DNA of 64,000 bases from Nitrosomonas communis (lineage in GTDB: Bacteria > Pseudomonadota > Gammaproteobacteria > Burkholderiales > Nitrosomonadaceae), in the NCBI RefSeq assembly GCF_024102715.1, contig NZ_JAGFJM010000109.1, positions 1-64,000 of the forward strand, read 5' to 3'. The first letter of the stretch is position 1. Each line of letters begins with the position of its first letter. Shown here in pieces: positions 47,837 to 58,147 of this stretch. A program made the translations under genes and the position numbers. The notes beneath the pieces are model-generated. The model had not been told where the DNA came from. It worked only from the letters and a program-made list of their open reading frames with translations, and did no database searches.

Positions 47837-49981
47837 CTAATTTTTTACCCGACCAAGCCTCACGATTTCTTGGATATGCCGCAATCCTCGCATGATTTGG
47901 GCAAGATGCCGACGATTCCTCGCCTGTAAAATAAAGTGCATAATGGTGTAATCTTTATCACTTTCCATTGTAACATCATCAATATTCGAGCCAGCTCTGG
48001 CAATTTCTGCAGCGACCCTGGCAAGTACACCACGTTGGTTTACCACTGTCATGGTAATGCCAATCTCAAAAGTTCTAGTAATATCTTTGCCCCATGCCAC
48101 ATCCAATACATTTTCCGCGCTTCTCTGGATTTTTATAACGGCGGTACAATCATGGGTATGAATCACTAAGCCCTGATCTTTTTTAATCAATCCGACAATC
48201 GCATCCCCTGGAATTGGATAGCAGCATCGTGCAAACTGGACTGTCATCCCTTCCGTACCAAGGATCACAACCGGGTTACTTATGCCTTTGACTTCGGATA
48301 TCGATTCCGCAGGCGCCGCCAAACGCTTTGCAATCACTGCTGGCAGCTGTTTTCCTAAGGCGATATCAGCAAGCAATGCTTTTTTTGTCTTAACCCCGCT
48401 GTCTCTGACAAGCCTTTCCCATTGTGCTTCATTAATTGTTTCAGCATTGATACCTAATGACAAAAAAGCCTGATTTAGCAAACGTTCACCGAGTTTTACT
48501 GATTCGTCAAACTGAATAGTTCTAAGAAAATAACGAATACTTGAACGCGCCCTTGCAGTAGCAACATAAGAAAGCCAGGCAGGATTAGGGTTCGCATAGG
48601 GTGCAGTGACGATTTCTACACGATCACCATTTTTTAATTTAGTACGTAAGGGTATACTTTCACCATTAATTTTAGCTGCAACACAACAGTTACCAACATC
48701 TGTATGGATTGCATAAGCAAAATCAACTGCAGTAGACCCTCTTGGCAACTCAAGTATCTTTCCTTGGGGCGTAAACACATAAACTTCGCCAGGAAATAGA
48801 TCAACCTTGAGATGTTCCAGAAACTCAATAGAATCAGAAGAGTCGCTTAATGTTTCCAGTAAACTTTTTAGCCACTGATTCGTCTTTAAATGCAATTCAT
48901 CCACTTCTGCGCCATTATTTTTATAGAGCCAATGTGAAGCAACACCCATTTCAGCAATACGATGCATCTCATAGGTACGAATTTGTATTTCTATTGGCAG
49001 TCCATAAGGACCTAGTAATGTATTGTGAAGTGATTGGTAGCCATTGAGTTTAGGAATTGCGATATAGTCCTTAAATTTCCCAGGAATGGGCTTATATAAA
49101 CTATGTAACGCCCCCAGTGCCACATAACATGAAGGTATATCCTTCACCAGAATACGAAAACCATAAATATCCAGCACTTCTGAGAAGCTTAAGTGCTTCT
49201 CAACCATTTTCTTATAAATACTATAAAGATGCTTCTCTCTTCCAGCCACTATTGCATCTAAGCCTGCATCTTCAAGTCGATGTTTGATTGCCTCGAGAAT
49301 TTTTCCAACCACTTCGCGGCGATTTCCACGTGCAGCCTTTGTCGCTTTCACTAGTACGCGATAACGATTAGGGTAAAAATATCGAAATCCCAGCTCCAGC
49401 AATTCTTGGTAAATGCTGTTTAATCCTAGGCGATGAGCGATTGGCGCATAAATCTCCAAGGTTTCCCGTGCGATACGTCGCTGTTTATCAGGGCGCATCA
49501 CTTCAAGCGTGCGCATATTATGCAAGCGATCAGCTAATTTAATCAGGATGACTCTTACATCCTGCGCCATAGCTAACAACATCTTACGGAAATTCTCAGC
49601 CTGAGCGTCGGCGTGCGTCTGAAACTCAATTTTCTCCAATTTGGAAACGCCATCCACCAACTCCGCTACTGATACGCCAAATCTCTCCCCAATTTCTTCC
49701 TTAGAAATAGCTGTATCTTCTACCACGTCATGTAATAGCGCAGCAGCAAGCGTGATTACATCTAAATGAAGTTCACAAAGAATACCGGCAACCGCCACGG
49801 GATGAGAGATATAAGGCTCGCCCGTTTTACGGAACTGACCAGAATGCGCACCCTGACTGAAAAAAAAGGCATTCTTGAGTAAAGTCAAATCTTCTGGTTT
49901 GAAATATTTTGTTACTTCAGAAAATAACGACTCAGTTTCAGAAGTAATCTTCGGAGAATCTGACAATGCAAGCTCTGACAT
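47837..49981 (-). CDS. spoT: Bifunctional (p)ppGpp synthetase/hydrolase
   Basis: A Rel/Spo protein of 714 residues. The HD hydrolase domain has LLHDVVEDT and ADRLHNMRT, the synthetase domain has YGFRILVKD and NGYQSLHNT, followed by TGS (VFTPQGKILELPRGSTAVDF-like) and a C-terminal ACT domain. The ATG at 49981, preceded by AAGGAAAC, is preferred over the upstream frame opening at 50056. It follows gmk and rpoZ on the same strand, the classical order. Confidence 0.95.
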   Translation of the reverse strand: MSELALSDSPKITSETESLFSEVTKYFKPEDLTLLKNAFFFSQGAHSGQFRKTGEPYISHPVAVAGILCELHLDVITLAAALLHDVVEDTAISKEEIGERFGVSVAELVDGVSKLEKIEFQTHADAQAENFRKMLLAMAQDVRVILIKLADRLHNMRTLEVMRPDKQRRIARETLEIYAPIAHRLGLNSIYQELLELGFRYFYPNRYRVLVKATKAARGNRREVVGKILEAIKHRLEDAGLDAIVAGREKHLYSIYKKMVEKHLSFSEVLDIYGFRILVKDIPSCYVALGALHSLYKPIPGKFKDYIAIPKLNGYQSLHNTLLGPYGLPIEIQIRTYEMHRIAEMGVASHWLYKNNGAEVDELHLKTNQWLKSLLETLSDSSDSIEFLEHLKVDLFPGEVYVFTPQGKILELPRGSTAVDFAYAIHTDVGNCCVAAKINGESIPLRTKLKNGDRVEIVTAPYANPNPAWLSYVATARARSSIRYFLRTIQFDESVKLGERLLNQAFLSLGINAETINEAQWERLVRDSGVKTKKALLADIALGKQLPAVIAKRLAAPAESISEVKGISNPVVILGTEGMTVQFARCCYPIPGDAIVGLIKKDQGLVIHTHDCTAVIKIQRSAENVLDVAWGKDITRTFEIGITMTVVNQRGVLARVAAEIARAGSNIDDVTMESDKDYTIMHFILQARNRRHLAQIMRGLRHIQEIVRLGRVKN

Positions 49982-50298
49982 AAGAGTTTCCTTATTTTTC
50001 GCTGTGCTAATACAACTTTCCTCCACAACTAGTGAATAAGATTTTTGTAACTTCAACCGCGATGCTGAAATTACAAGTATTTCTGATCAAAAGATCCTAT
50101 AAATCAGCACCAAATCCAGCTACCGTTAAATTTATAGTAATTTTCGTATTGTGCAAGATAAGAAAAGCAAAGTTAATAAAAATTCAAATAAGAAATTTGA
50201 TAATACTCCGTATTTCATTCAATCCATTACTTAGCAAAAGATAAATTTTGTTCACAATTTTTTTAATATAATTGTTTGATTCTTTGCTAAAGATCTTC

Positions 50299-50502
50299 TC
50301 AACGTATAGTATTAAGAATATCAAGAGTTACTTTTCCCTTAGCTAATTCACGTAATGCAATAACTGTAGGTTTATCTCGAGCGACATCTATCATCGGAGC
50401 AGAGCCAATTGCTATCTGCCTTGCTCGCGTAGTCGCTGCCAGTGTCATATCAAAGCGATTGGGAATAATTTTCAAACAATCATCAACTGTAATACGAGCC
50501 AT
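50299..50502 (-). CDS. rpoZ: RNA polymerase omega subunit
   Basis: A 67-residue protein, [19 protein letters not shown]..., with [19 protein letters not shown] near the C-terminus. The frame opens 12 codons upstream, but AGGAAGGG precedes the ATG at 50502. It stabilises RNA polymerase assembly. The 240 bases between it and the spoT start are AT-rich and hold the spoT promoter region. Confidence 0.96.
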   Translation of the reverse strand: MARITVDDCLKIIPNRFDMTLAATTRARQIAIGSAPMIDVARDKPTVIALRELAKGKVTLDILNTIR

Positions 50503-50551
50503 AATTATACCCTTCCTATTTCCTTTAAAAAACTTCACAAAAAAATACTGT

Positions 50552-51157
50552 TTAGCTAAACTGCGCTACCAGGGCATACTGCTTGGCAAGCTGCCGCATT
50601 ATTTTTAGACGTTCTGCGCGGATGATACAACAAATATCTTGAAGCGCTTCTTCCAGTTCATTATTGATCACAACGTAGTCAAATTTACTCACCTGACTTA
50701 CCTCTTCACGAGCTGCTTTCAAACGGCGTGCAATTATTTCTGGATCATCCTGCCCCCGTTGTTTCAAACGAGCTTCTAACGATGCCAGAGAAGGAGGCAG
50801 GATAAAAATGCTTACTGCCTGTGGAAAAGCCTGGCGTACTTGTTGAGCTCCCTGACAATCAATTTCCATCAAAACATCTTGACCTGAAGCCATGGTTTCT
50901 GTAACCCAATGTTGCGAAGTGCCATATAAATTCCCGTAAACTTCCGCACTTTCAAGAAATTCTCCTTGTTTCAGCATTTGTTGAAAAATTTCCCGACTTA
51001 CAAAAAAATAATCTTGACCGTTTACTTCATTAGCACGTGGTTGACGGGTAGTATGGGAGATAGACAGACTCAAATTAACGTTGGTTTGAAGTAAAGCTTT
51101 AATCAAGCTGGTCTTGCCAGCTCCTGAAGGTGCACTGATTATAAATAAGCTACTCAT
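50552..51157 (-). CDS. gmk: Guanylate kinase
   Basis: A 201-residue P-loop kinase with [15 protein letters not shown] (Walker A), [23 protein letters not shown] GMP-binding motif, and [12 protein letters not shown]. The frame can also start 8 codons upstream at 51181; neither start has a strong ribosome-binding site. Confidence 0.96.
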   Translation of the reverse strand: MSSLFIISAPSGAGKTSLIKALLQTNVNLSLSISHTTRQPRANEVNGQDYFFVSREIFQQMLKQGEFLESAEVYGNLYGTSQHWVTETMASGQDVLMEIDCQGAQQVRQAFPQAVSIFILPPSLASLEARLKQRGQDDPEIIARRLKAAREEVSQVSKFDYVVINNELEEALQDICCIIRAERLKIMRQLAKQYALVAQFS

Positions 51158-51245
51158 TTTGCGATTATATTGGATCTCCATTGCAGTTTGAGAAGAAAAT
51201 TTCCATTTTATATAAATGAGTATTTAATATTCCCACAAAGCGATT

Positions 51246-51710
51246 TCAATGTAGCCCATGTTTCTCAAAATAGCGTTGATGCTCCTCTTCAGCAGGATAA
51301 AATTTAGTAGCAGGCAAAATCTCAGTTACAATCGGATCCCGCCAATGTCCGCTTTGCTGCAATGCGTCACGCGATAGCTTTGCGGCAACTTCCTGCTGCG
51401 GTGAGTAAAAGAATATGACCGAGCGGTATTGAGAACCAATATCTGGCCCCTGACGATTAAAGGTAGTAGGATTATGGCAATTCCAGAAAGCATCTAACAA
51501 TCTTTCCAAGGAAATCAAAGAAGGATCATATTCTACCAGCACAACTTCTGCGTGACCCGTCTGATCTGAGCATACATCCCGGTAAGTAGGATAGCTAGTA
51601 TGACCACCAGCGTAACCACATGTGACATTGCATACACCAGGAACACCACGGAAAGTAGCTTCAACGCCCCAGAAACAGCCTGCCCCAAAGATAATTTTCT
51701 CTATTGTCAT
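51246..51710 (-). CDS. msrA: Peptide-methionine (S)-S-oxide reductase
   Basis: A 154-residue MsrA with the catalytic GAGCFWGVEATFRGV (Cys12) and the conserved GYAGGHTSYPTY and GHAEVVLVEYD motifs. It repairs oxidised methionine. msrB is not adjacent. Confidence 0.96.
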   Translation of the reverse strand: MTIEKIIFGAGCFWGVEATFRGVPGVCNVTCGYAGGHTSYPTYRDVCSDQTGHAEVVLVEYDPSLISLERLLDAFWNCHNPTTFNRQGPDIGSQYRSVIFFYSPQQEVAAKLSRDALQQSGHWRDPIVTEILPATKFYPAEEEHQRYFEKHGLH

Positions 51711-51790
51711 AATCTAATACGTTGCTTCGATAAAGCTATCAATAAATGCTCTTCCTTTCAGGATAAAACAACAGCAGCTCATCACTACAA

Positions 51791-51827
51791 AATAAAAGGC
51801 CGATGCGCTTTTATTACGCATCGGCCT
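51791..51827 (-). terminator. Intrinsic terminator of the cytochrome c gene
   Basis: On the minus strand, AGGCCGATGCG and CGCATCGGCCT form a perfect 11-bp GC-rich stem with a 9-base loop, followed by TTTTATT. It begins 17 bases after the cytochrome c stop codon. Confidence 0.9.
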
Positions 51828-51843
51828 CTCTCCATCACCTGTA

Positions 51844-52158
51844 TTACTTAAGCGTCAGAATAAACTCTGCTAGGACTTTAGCATCCGCGTCGCTAACTTT
51901 TACATTCGGTGGCATTGGAATGGTTCCCCATACTCCATTACTACCATTTTTTATTTTTCCTGCCAGCATATCGGCTGCACCCTCTTGGCCTGCATATTTT
52001 GCAGCGATATCTTTAAGTGAAGGTCCTACCAATTTGGTGTCAACCTGATGGCAATTTAAACAACCGCTGCTTTTTGCCAAGTCTGCATTTGCTTGAACGC
52101 TACCAACCCACAATACAGCAGATGCTGCCATTACTCCTAACAAAAATTTTCTCATCAT
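51844..52158 (-). CDS. Cytochrome c-552-type monoheme cytochrome
   Basis: A 104-residue protein with a signal peptide (cleaved near VQA-NA, about residue 23) and a heme site GCLNCHQ (Cys33, Cys36, His37). Met82 in IPMPPNV is the likely sixth ligand, and the protein ends DAKVLAEFILTLK. It closely resembles Nitrosomonas cytochrome c-552, the soluble electron carrier to terminal oxidases, as remembered. It has its own ribosome-binding site (AAGGAA) and terminator. Confidence 0.9.
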   Translation of the reverse strand: MMRKFLLGVMAASAVLWVGSVQANADLAKSSGCLNCHQVDTKLVGPSLKDIAAKYAGQEGAADMLAGKIKNGSNGVWGTIPMPPNVKVSDADAKVLAEFILTLK

Positions 52159-52190
52159 ATTTTTTTCCTTATTTTGAATTATAAAGGGAA

Positions 52191-54248
52191 TTACATTCTA
52201 CCCTTAACTTCGCAGACTTGCAGCAATTCCTGTAAATCGGTGATTTCTGGCAAACATTTCTCACCTGCGCAAACCCAAGCATTGACATCTTGATCTACGG
52301 GTAAGGCTTTATTCAGACTTTGCGGTAATCCGGTTAGTTCCATCGGTAACGCCAGAACTATCGTATTCGGCGCACAAAATGTTAATGTCCGTCGCCACTC
52401 TGTCAGTGCAGCTGTTTTCCCACGTAAAACAACAGTTTGCCGTGGCACAAGCCATTCTTTTAACGCAATCAGTAAACTACAATAGGAACTTGGGTGTTGC
52501 CGCATTTCAGCGTAAAACAATTTAAGTGTGTGTTCCGCCGACTGCAAATAACGGTATTCCCCGAGCAAATGGCCAAGCCGCTGGAGCGCTATCGCAGCTA
52601 CACCATTACCTGACGGAATCGCATTATCCTGACCTGCCTTGGGTCGATAAATAAGCTTTTCATGATCATAGCTCGTAAAAAAGAATCCACCTAATTGCTT
52701 ATCTTCAAACTGATCCAGCAATACCTCTGCCAATGCGATCGCAAAATCCAGATCGGATTGACGAAATTCAACTTGCATCAGCTCTATCAGACCATCTAGC
52801 AAAAATGCATAATCATCAAGATAGGCGTTGAGGCGCGCCTTGCCATCCTTGTAGGTAACCAAGAGCCGATTGTTTTTCCAGAGCGCAGTATGGATAAAAT
52901 CTACCGCTTGCATCGCCGAATGCACCCATTCTCTGCGCTCAAAAATCATGCCTGCCCGCGCCATGCCCTTGATCATCAATCCATTCCAGCTAGTCAGGAT
53001 TTTTTCGTCACGACCAGGACGAACACGCTGTTCACGCCTATTGAAAAGTTTACACCGCGCTGAGTCAATCCGTTGCTGTACTTCCTCTTCGCTAATACCC
53101 AGATCGTTAGCTATCGCTGTCGCAGATTGATTAATTTCAAGATGCCAGTGCTTGTTCTCAAAATTGGGGGGACGCGAAAGACCAAAGTAAGGAGCGATCA
53201 CAGCAAAATCATCGGTTGACAGAATTTGCGCAATCTCATCTTTATCCCAAAGATAAAATTTTCCTTCTTCATGTTCCGAGTCTGCATCCAGTGTCGAGAA
53301 ATAGCCTCCTTCCTGATACGCAGACTGCATTTCCCGCATCACCCAGCTAGCCGTCTCTTGCACAATTCGTTTGAACAAAGGGTTACGTGCTGCAAGCCAG
53401 GCATCCGAGTAACGCTGTAACAGAAGACCATTGTCGTAAAGCATCTTTTCAAAATGGGGAATATGCCAATACTGATCGGTGCTGTACCGGTAAAATCCTC
53501 CCCCTAGCTGATCATAAATACCCCCCATAGCCATTTTCTCTAGGGTATAAGTCGTCATGTGCATGGCTTGCGTATCACCGTCAGAAAAATAACAGCGCAA
53601 ACAGAATTCGAGCTCTGCTGGATGAATAAATTTCGGCGCAGAACCAAATCCGCCATACTCTCGATCAAAATACCCTAGAAGCTGGGTAATTGCCTGATCA
53701 ATGAGATGAGGGGAAAATGCAGGAATGTGAGTGCCTGAAGCAGGTATTGTCTCCGCAAGCATTTTCACGAGCGCGCTGTTTTGCTGCTCAATATCGTCTC
53801 TACGCGTATGATACAGTTCGGCAATCTTCGGCAATAGTTCAAGAAAACCAGGTATACCATGATGAGACTCTTTAGGAAAATAAGTACCTCCAAAAAATGG
53901 CTTCTGGTCTGGTGTCAGAAAGAGAGTCAGTGGCCAGCCACCATGACGATGGTTAAGCATATAATGGGCTGTCTGATATATCTGATCAAGATCAGGACGC
54001 TCCTCTCGATCCACTTTGATATTGACAAAGTGTTCATTCATCACTGCCGCCACTTCCTTGTCTTCGAATGACTCTTGCGCCATGGCATGACACCAGTGGC
54101 ATGCAGAGTAACCAATAGATAGCAGGATAGGTTTATCCTGCTTGCGCGCCAGGGCGAGCGCTTCTTCTCCCCAAGGATACCACTCTACCGGATTATCTGC
54201 ATGTTGCAAAAGATAGGGACTTGTCTCACCCGCCAGATAATTGGACAT
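52191..54248 (-). CDS. DUF255 thioredoxin-domain protein (YyaL/spermatogenesis-associated 20-like)
   Basis: A 685-residue protein: N-terminal thioredoxin-like domain with [16 protein letters not shown] (Cys50, Cys53) and [14 protein letters not shown], then an (alpha/alpha)6-barrel resembling glycoside hydrolases ([29 protein letters not shown]). The molecular function is not established. The dispersed repeat copy B ends 4 bases upstream of the ATG, and its terminus AGGA lies at ribosome-binding-site distance. Confidence 0.88.
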   Translation of the reverse strand: MSNYLAGETSPYLLQHADNPVEWYPWGEEALALARKQDKPILLSIGYSACHWCHAMAQESFEDKEVAAVMNEHFVNIKVDREERPDLDQIYQTAHYMLNHRHGGWPLTLFLTPDQKPFFGGTYFPKESHHGIPGFLELLPKIAELYHTRRDDIEQQNSALVKMLAETIPASGTHIPAFSPHLIDQAITQLLGYFDREYGGFGSAPKFIHPAELEFCLRCYFSDGDTQAMHMTTYTLEKMAMGGIYDQLGGGFYRYSTDQYWHIPHFEKMLYDNGLLLQRYSDAWLAARNPLFKRIVQETASWVMREMQSAYQEGGYFSTLDADSEHEEGKFYLWDKDEIAQILSTDDFAVIAPYFGLSRPPNFENKHWHLEINQSATAIANDLGISEEEVQQRIDSARCKLFNRREQRVRPGRDEKILTSWNGLMIKGMARAGMIFERREWVHSAMQAVDFIHTALWKNNRLLVTYKDGKARLNAYLDDYAFLLDGLIELMQVEFRQSDLDFAIALAEVLLDQFEDKQLGGFFFTSYDHEKLIYRPKAGQDNAIPSGNGVAAIALQRLGHLLGEYRYLQSAEHTLKLFYAEMRQHPSSYCSLLIALKEWLVPRQTVVLRGKTAALTEWRRTLTFCAPNTIVLALPMELTGLPQSLNKALPVDQDVNAWVCAGEKCLPEITDLQELLQVCEVKGRM

Positions 54249-54251
54249 GAC

Positions 54252-54491
54252 GTTATCCTAGAAGCTGCAATTGAACGGAACACAGCGCGTGGCGATACTG
54301 GTGCAAGGCGGGCGCGCCGAGGCCGCAACCTGTAACAAGACACAATGCTGCATTTGAGCCTGGAGCAACATGCGATGCATCCCGTAGCGGCCTCATCATA
54401 TAGCTGACTAAGAAAATGCAGAAAATTCTCCAATATATCATGGCCTTAACCCTCCAACCAAGCAGTCGATTGCGATTCTGGGATTATTAAA
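54252..54491. repeat. Dispersed MITE-like element, copy B
   Basis: About 240 bp between the DUF255 gene start and the ilvD stop. The left end (GTTATCCTAGAAGCTGCAAT, 54252-54271) and the right end read inward (TAATAATCCCAGAATCGCAA, from 54490) form an inverted repeat matching at about 16 of 22 aligned positions, counted by hand. The interior shares ACATGCGATGC, CGTAGC and AGAAAATGCAGAAAATTCTCC-type blocks with copy A. No convincing ORF. Confidence 0.6.
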
Positions 54492-54547
54492 AATCGGGCA
54501 CTCATTGACATGTAATCAGCAACATGACTCACCGCATGGTCATGTCG

Positions 54548-56221
54548 TCAATCGGTAATTGCTCCGCGGCTAGCAGTCGATACTAGTTTTGCGAACTTCG
54601 CCAGCACACCGCGTGTGTAACGCGGTTGTGGCGGCTGCCATGCCGCACGACGCTGCCTCAGTTCCTCCTCCGAGATATTGAGCTGCAATAAGCGCTGCGT
54701 CGCATCAATGGTAATAGAATCACCTTCTTTCACCAGAGCAATGGTTCCACCCACAAAAGCTTCCGGTGCGACATGACCTACCACCATCCCGTAAGTCCCT
54801 CCCGAGAATCGACCATCCGTAATCAATCCCACTGAATCGCCGAGGCCTTCACCAATCAACGCCGAAGTAGGCGACAACATTTCTCTCATCCCTGGTCCGC
54901 CCTTGGGTCCTTCATATCGGATCACGACAACATCTCCTGGCCGAATTTCCCTGGCAAGAATGGCATTCATACAGGCCTCCTCCGAATCAAACACACGTGC
55001 AGGTCCAGTAATTCGGGGATTTCTCACGCCACTGATTTTAGCGACTGAACCTTCTAGCGACAAATTGCCTTTGAGAATGGCCAAATGACCCTGTGCATAC
55101 AAAGGATTATCCCATTGCCTGATGACATCCTGATCTAGGCGCGGTTTCTCGGGCACATCGCGTAATACCTCTTCTGTTGTTTCACCACTGATCGTCATAC
55201 AATCCCCGTGCAGCAAACCTTGCATCAGCAGCATTTTCATGACTTGCGGAATACCGCCTGCTCGATGCAGGTCAGTGATCACATAACGTCCCGAAGGTTT
55301 CAGATCGCACAATACAGGTACCCGTGCGCGTATTTCTTCAAAATCGTCAATACTCAGATCCACCTCGGCAGCATGCGCAATTGCTAGCAGATGCAGTACC
55401 GCATTGGTCGATCCGCCAACCGCCATCACAACAGAGATGGCATTTTCCAGTGATTTGCGTGTGATCAGATCGCGCGGAAAGATTTGCCGCTTAATTGCAT
55501 TGACCAAAATTTCTGCAGAACGGGCAGCACTGAGCCGTTTCTCTTCATCTTCTGCTGCCATGGTTGACGAGTAGGGCAAGCTCATTCCCATCACTTCGAT
55601 TGCTGACGACATGGTATTAGCCGTAAACATACCGCCACACGAGCCTGCACCAGGACAGGCATGCCGTTCAACTTCCAGTAACTCCTTGTCATCGATTTTA
55701 TGAGCAGTATACTGACCCACGGCTTCAAACGCGCTTACAATTGTCAGATCCTGTCCTTTATAGTGTCCTGGTTTAATGGTGCCACCATAGACAAAGATAG
55801 CGGGTACATTCATCCGCGCCAGCGCAATCATTGCACCCGGCATATTTTTGTCACAACCACCGATCGCAATCACGCCATCCATGCTTTCTGCCTGCACAGC
55901 TGTTTCGATCGAGTCCGCGATGACTTCTCGCGAGACGAGCGAATATTTCATCCCTTCGGTTCCCATGGAGATACCATCGGATACCGTAATCGTGCCAAAC
56001 ATTTGCGGCATTGCTCCTGCTTTTCTCAATGCGCGCTCGGCACTGAGGGACAGATCATTGAGTCCCATATTACAGGGTGTAATGGTAGAAAACCCATTGG
56101 CAACTCCAACGATGGGCTTATCAAAGTCTCCGTCACAAAAACCCACTGCCCGCAACATGGCGCGGTTGGGAGAACGCTTTGCTCCTTGAGTAATAGCTTG
56201 ACTACGTTTATTGTCTGGCAT
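54548..56221 (-). CDS. ilvD: Dihydroxy-acid dehydratase
   Basis: A 557-residue iron-sulfur dehydratase of branched-chain amino-acid synthesis. It has [10 protein letters not shown] and [16 protein letters not shown] (cluster cysteines), [11 protein letters not shown] and the C-terminal [10 protein letters not shown]. It is divergent from lgt. Confidence 0.97.
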   Translation of the reverse strand: MPDNKRSQAITQGAKRSPNRAMLRAVGFCDGDFDKPIVGVANGFSTITPCNMGLNDLSLSAERALRKAGAMPQMFGTITVSDGISMGTEGMKYSLVSREVIADSIETAVQAESMDGVIAIGGCDKNMPGAMIALARMNVPAIFVYGGTIKPGHYKGQDLTIVSAFEAVGQYTAHKIDDKELLEVERHACPGAGSCGGMFTANTMSSAIEVMGMSLPYSSTMAAEDEEKRLSAARSAEILVNAIKRQIFPRDLITRKSLENAISVVMAVGGSTNAVLHLLAIAHAAEVDLSIDDFEEIRARVPVLCDLKPSGRYVITDLHRAGGIPQVMKMLLMQGLLHGDCMTISGETTEEVLRDVPEKPRLDQDVIRQWDNPLYAQGHLAILKGNLSLEGSVAKISGVRNPRITGPARVFDSEEACMNAILAREIRPGDVVVIRYEGPKGGPGMREMLSPTSALIGEGLGDSVGLITDGRFSGGTYGMVVGHVAPEAFVGGTIALVKEGDSITIDATQRLLQLNISEEELRQRRAAWQPPQPRYTRGVLAKFAKLVSTASRGAITD

Positions 56222-56330
56222 AATTTCTCCTGAAAAACCAAAAATGCAATTTGATTAACAAGCCGTGCACTGCTGCGACAGGCTTACTTACCGTATAATG
56301 ATTATTTTACCGTAAATCAGTACCGAACCT

Positions 56331-57146
56331 ATGCTTATCCATCCCCAATTCGATCCGGTCGCACTCTCTATTGGCCCGCTTTCCATTCATTGGTATGGCC
56401 TAATGTACTTGTTTGGATTTTCTCTCTTTATTTTGCTTGGCCGCTATCGCATCAAGCAAAATCCACAGTCAGTGTTTACCAGTAACATCCTTGACGATGC
56501 GCTCTTCTATGGGGTCCTCGGCGTTATCCTGGGAGGAAGGCTAGGACATGTCTTGTTCTACCAGTTCAGTTATTACTTGCAGCACCCGCTGGAAATAGCT
56601 GCAATATGGCAAGGCGGCATGTCATTTCATGGTGGCCTCATTGGCGTCATCATGGCCATGATCCTGTTGGCACATAAGCATAAATTACCATGGCTTGCTG
56701 TAACTGATTTCATTGCCCCGCTGGTACCGCTAGGGTTGGGAGCAGGCCGTATCGGCAATTTCATCAATGGTGAATTATGGGGGCGGCCCACAGATGCTGC
56801 CTGGGGCATGATTTTTCCGCATGTCGACAATCTGCCGCGACATCCCTCTCAGTTGTATGAATTTTCCCTGGAAGGAATTATGCTGTTTATTTTGCTTTGG
56901 ATCTATTCAAGTAAGCCCCGGCCGGTGGGCGCTGTCTCCGGCATGTTTATGATTGGGTATGGCGTATTCCGCTCGTTTGCAGAATTTTTCCGTGAACCTG
57001 ATGACGGCTTTATGGGCGTATTAACTTTAGGGGTCAGCATGGGGCAGTGGCTGTCTCTGCCCATGATTGCTGTCGGTATAGGATTGCTGCTTTGGGCACA
57101 GCGCTCATCAAATCAACCAACATCCAAAGTCAGGAATCGCCGTTAA
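56331..57146 (+). CDS. lgt: Prolipoprotein diacylglyceryl transferase
   Basis: A 271-residue inner-membrane enzyme with seven or so hydrophobic segments and the Lgt signature [19 protein letters not shown]. It attaches diacylglycerol to lipoprotein Cys. A TATAAT box lies at 56294-56299, 31 bases before the ATG, with a poor -35. Confidence 0.96.
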   Translation: MLIHPQFDPVALSIGPLSIHWYGLMYLFGFSLFILLGRYRIKQNPQSVFTSNILDDALFYGVLGVILGGRLGHVLFYQFSYYLQHPLEIAAIWQGGMSFHGGLIGVIMAMILLAHKHKLPWLAVTDFIAPLVPLGLGAGRIGNFINGELWGRPTDAAWGMIFPHVDNLPRHPSQLYEFSLEGIMLFILLWIYSSKPRPVGAVSGMFMIGYGVFRSFAEFFREPDDGFMGVLTLGVSMGQWLSLPMIAVGIGLLLWAQRSSNQPTSKVRNRR

Positions 57147-57194
57147 GGGCTTCCAGTAAGTTACATTGCGCACCGCAGTTACAATTGCTTCTGC

Positions 57195-58076
57195 TTATTG
57201 TGCAACCAGCACGTCACAAGGACATTCTCTCAGCAGATGCAGCGTCACGCTGCCCAACAACAATTGTTCAACCAGTGATTTGCCGTGCTTGCCAACGATG
57301 ACCAGATCCGCACTGATTTCGCGCGCCTTATCCAGTAGTTTGCTGGGAACATGATGCCCATGTTCGATAAAACGATAGATATTACCTCTCTCCACTCCTG
57401 ATGCTTCGATAAACCTCCTCATCTCCGCTTCGGCTTCGCGGCGTGCATTGATACGGTATTCCTGAATGATTTCATCCCTGACGCCTGCGTATAGCATCTT
57501 ACCTTCAAAGAGTGCTTCAAAAATATGTATCAGATAAATTTCACTGTGCGGTGCAATCACATTGCTGTATGCGAATGCTGTCAATGAATTTGGCGAAAAA
57601 TCGACAGTAACAAGCACGCGCTGATAAGTAGTTTTAGCTTCGTTTCTGACAACGAGTATGGGTTTTCGGCTTTGCCGGATAAGCCGTTCAGCAGTCGTTC
57701 CAATCGTAACATCACGCAGCGGGTTTTCTCCACGCGCACCCAGCGCCAATAAATCAAAATTCTCTGCAACCTGTAAGATCAGGTCCAGAACATTACCTAC
57801 ACAAACCCTTGATTCAAACGTAAAGCCTGTTTGTTGCTGGATTTTAGCAATTAGTTGATCGAGTGATCGGGACGCGTCTATGACTAAGGACCGTTCTGCT
57901 TCCACTGGTAGATTGACAAAGTGTTTCAGGGTATCCAGCCATGACGATTCGAGTACATGAAGTATCACACCCTGTGATACTTCATGTGCTGCAGCAATTA
58001 TTGCTGCACGTTCAGCAGCGTATTGCGCATCAACAGAAAAATCGGTCGCAGCCAATATAGACTGTATACGTATCAT
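57195..58076 (-). CDS. Tandem UspA-domain universal stress protein
   Basis: A 293-residue protein of two Usp domains: the first ends at about 150 (LLALGARGENPLRDVTIGTTAERLIRQS region, with the G-2x-G-9x-G pattern) and the second at the C-terminus (LVIVGKHGKSLVEQLLLGSV). Both retain ATP-binding-type glycines. Convergent with lgt. Confidence 0.88.
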   Translation of the reverse strand: MIRIQSILAATDFSVDAQYAAERAAIIAAAHEVSQGVILHVLESSWLDTLKHFVNLPVEAERSLVIDASRSLDQLIAKIQQQTGFTFESRVCVGNVLDLILQVAENFDLLALGARGENPLRDVTIGTTAERLIRQSRKPILVVRNEAKTTYQRVLVTVDFSPNSLTAFAYSNVIAPHSEIYLIHIFEALFEGKMLYAGVRDEIIQEYRINARREAEAEMRRFIEASGVERGNIYRFIEHGHHVPSKLLDKAREISADLVIVGKHGKSLVEQLLLGSVTLHLLRECPCDVLVAQ

Positions 58077-58147
58077 GCGGTAATCTCCTATGATTGTTCT
58101 CCGTATTAATCATTTGCCAACACAGTTCAGTCAATCTTTATCTAAAA

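Noticed and set aside
54185..54433. 82-codon minus-strand frame across dispersed element copy B
   Set aside because: It overlaps the DUF255 gene start in another frame, has no family similarity and is not preserved in copy A.
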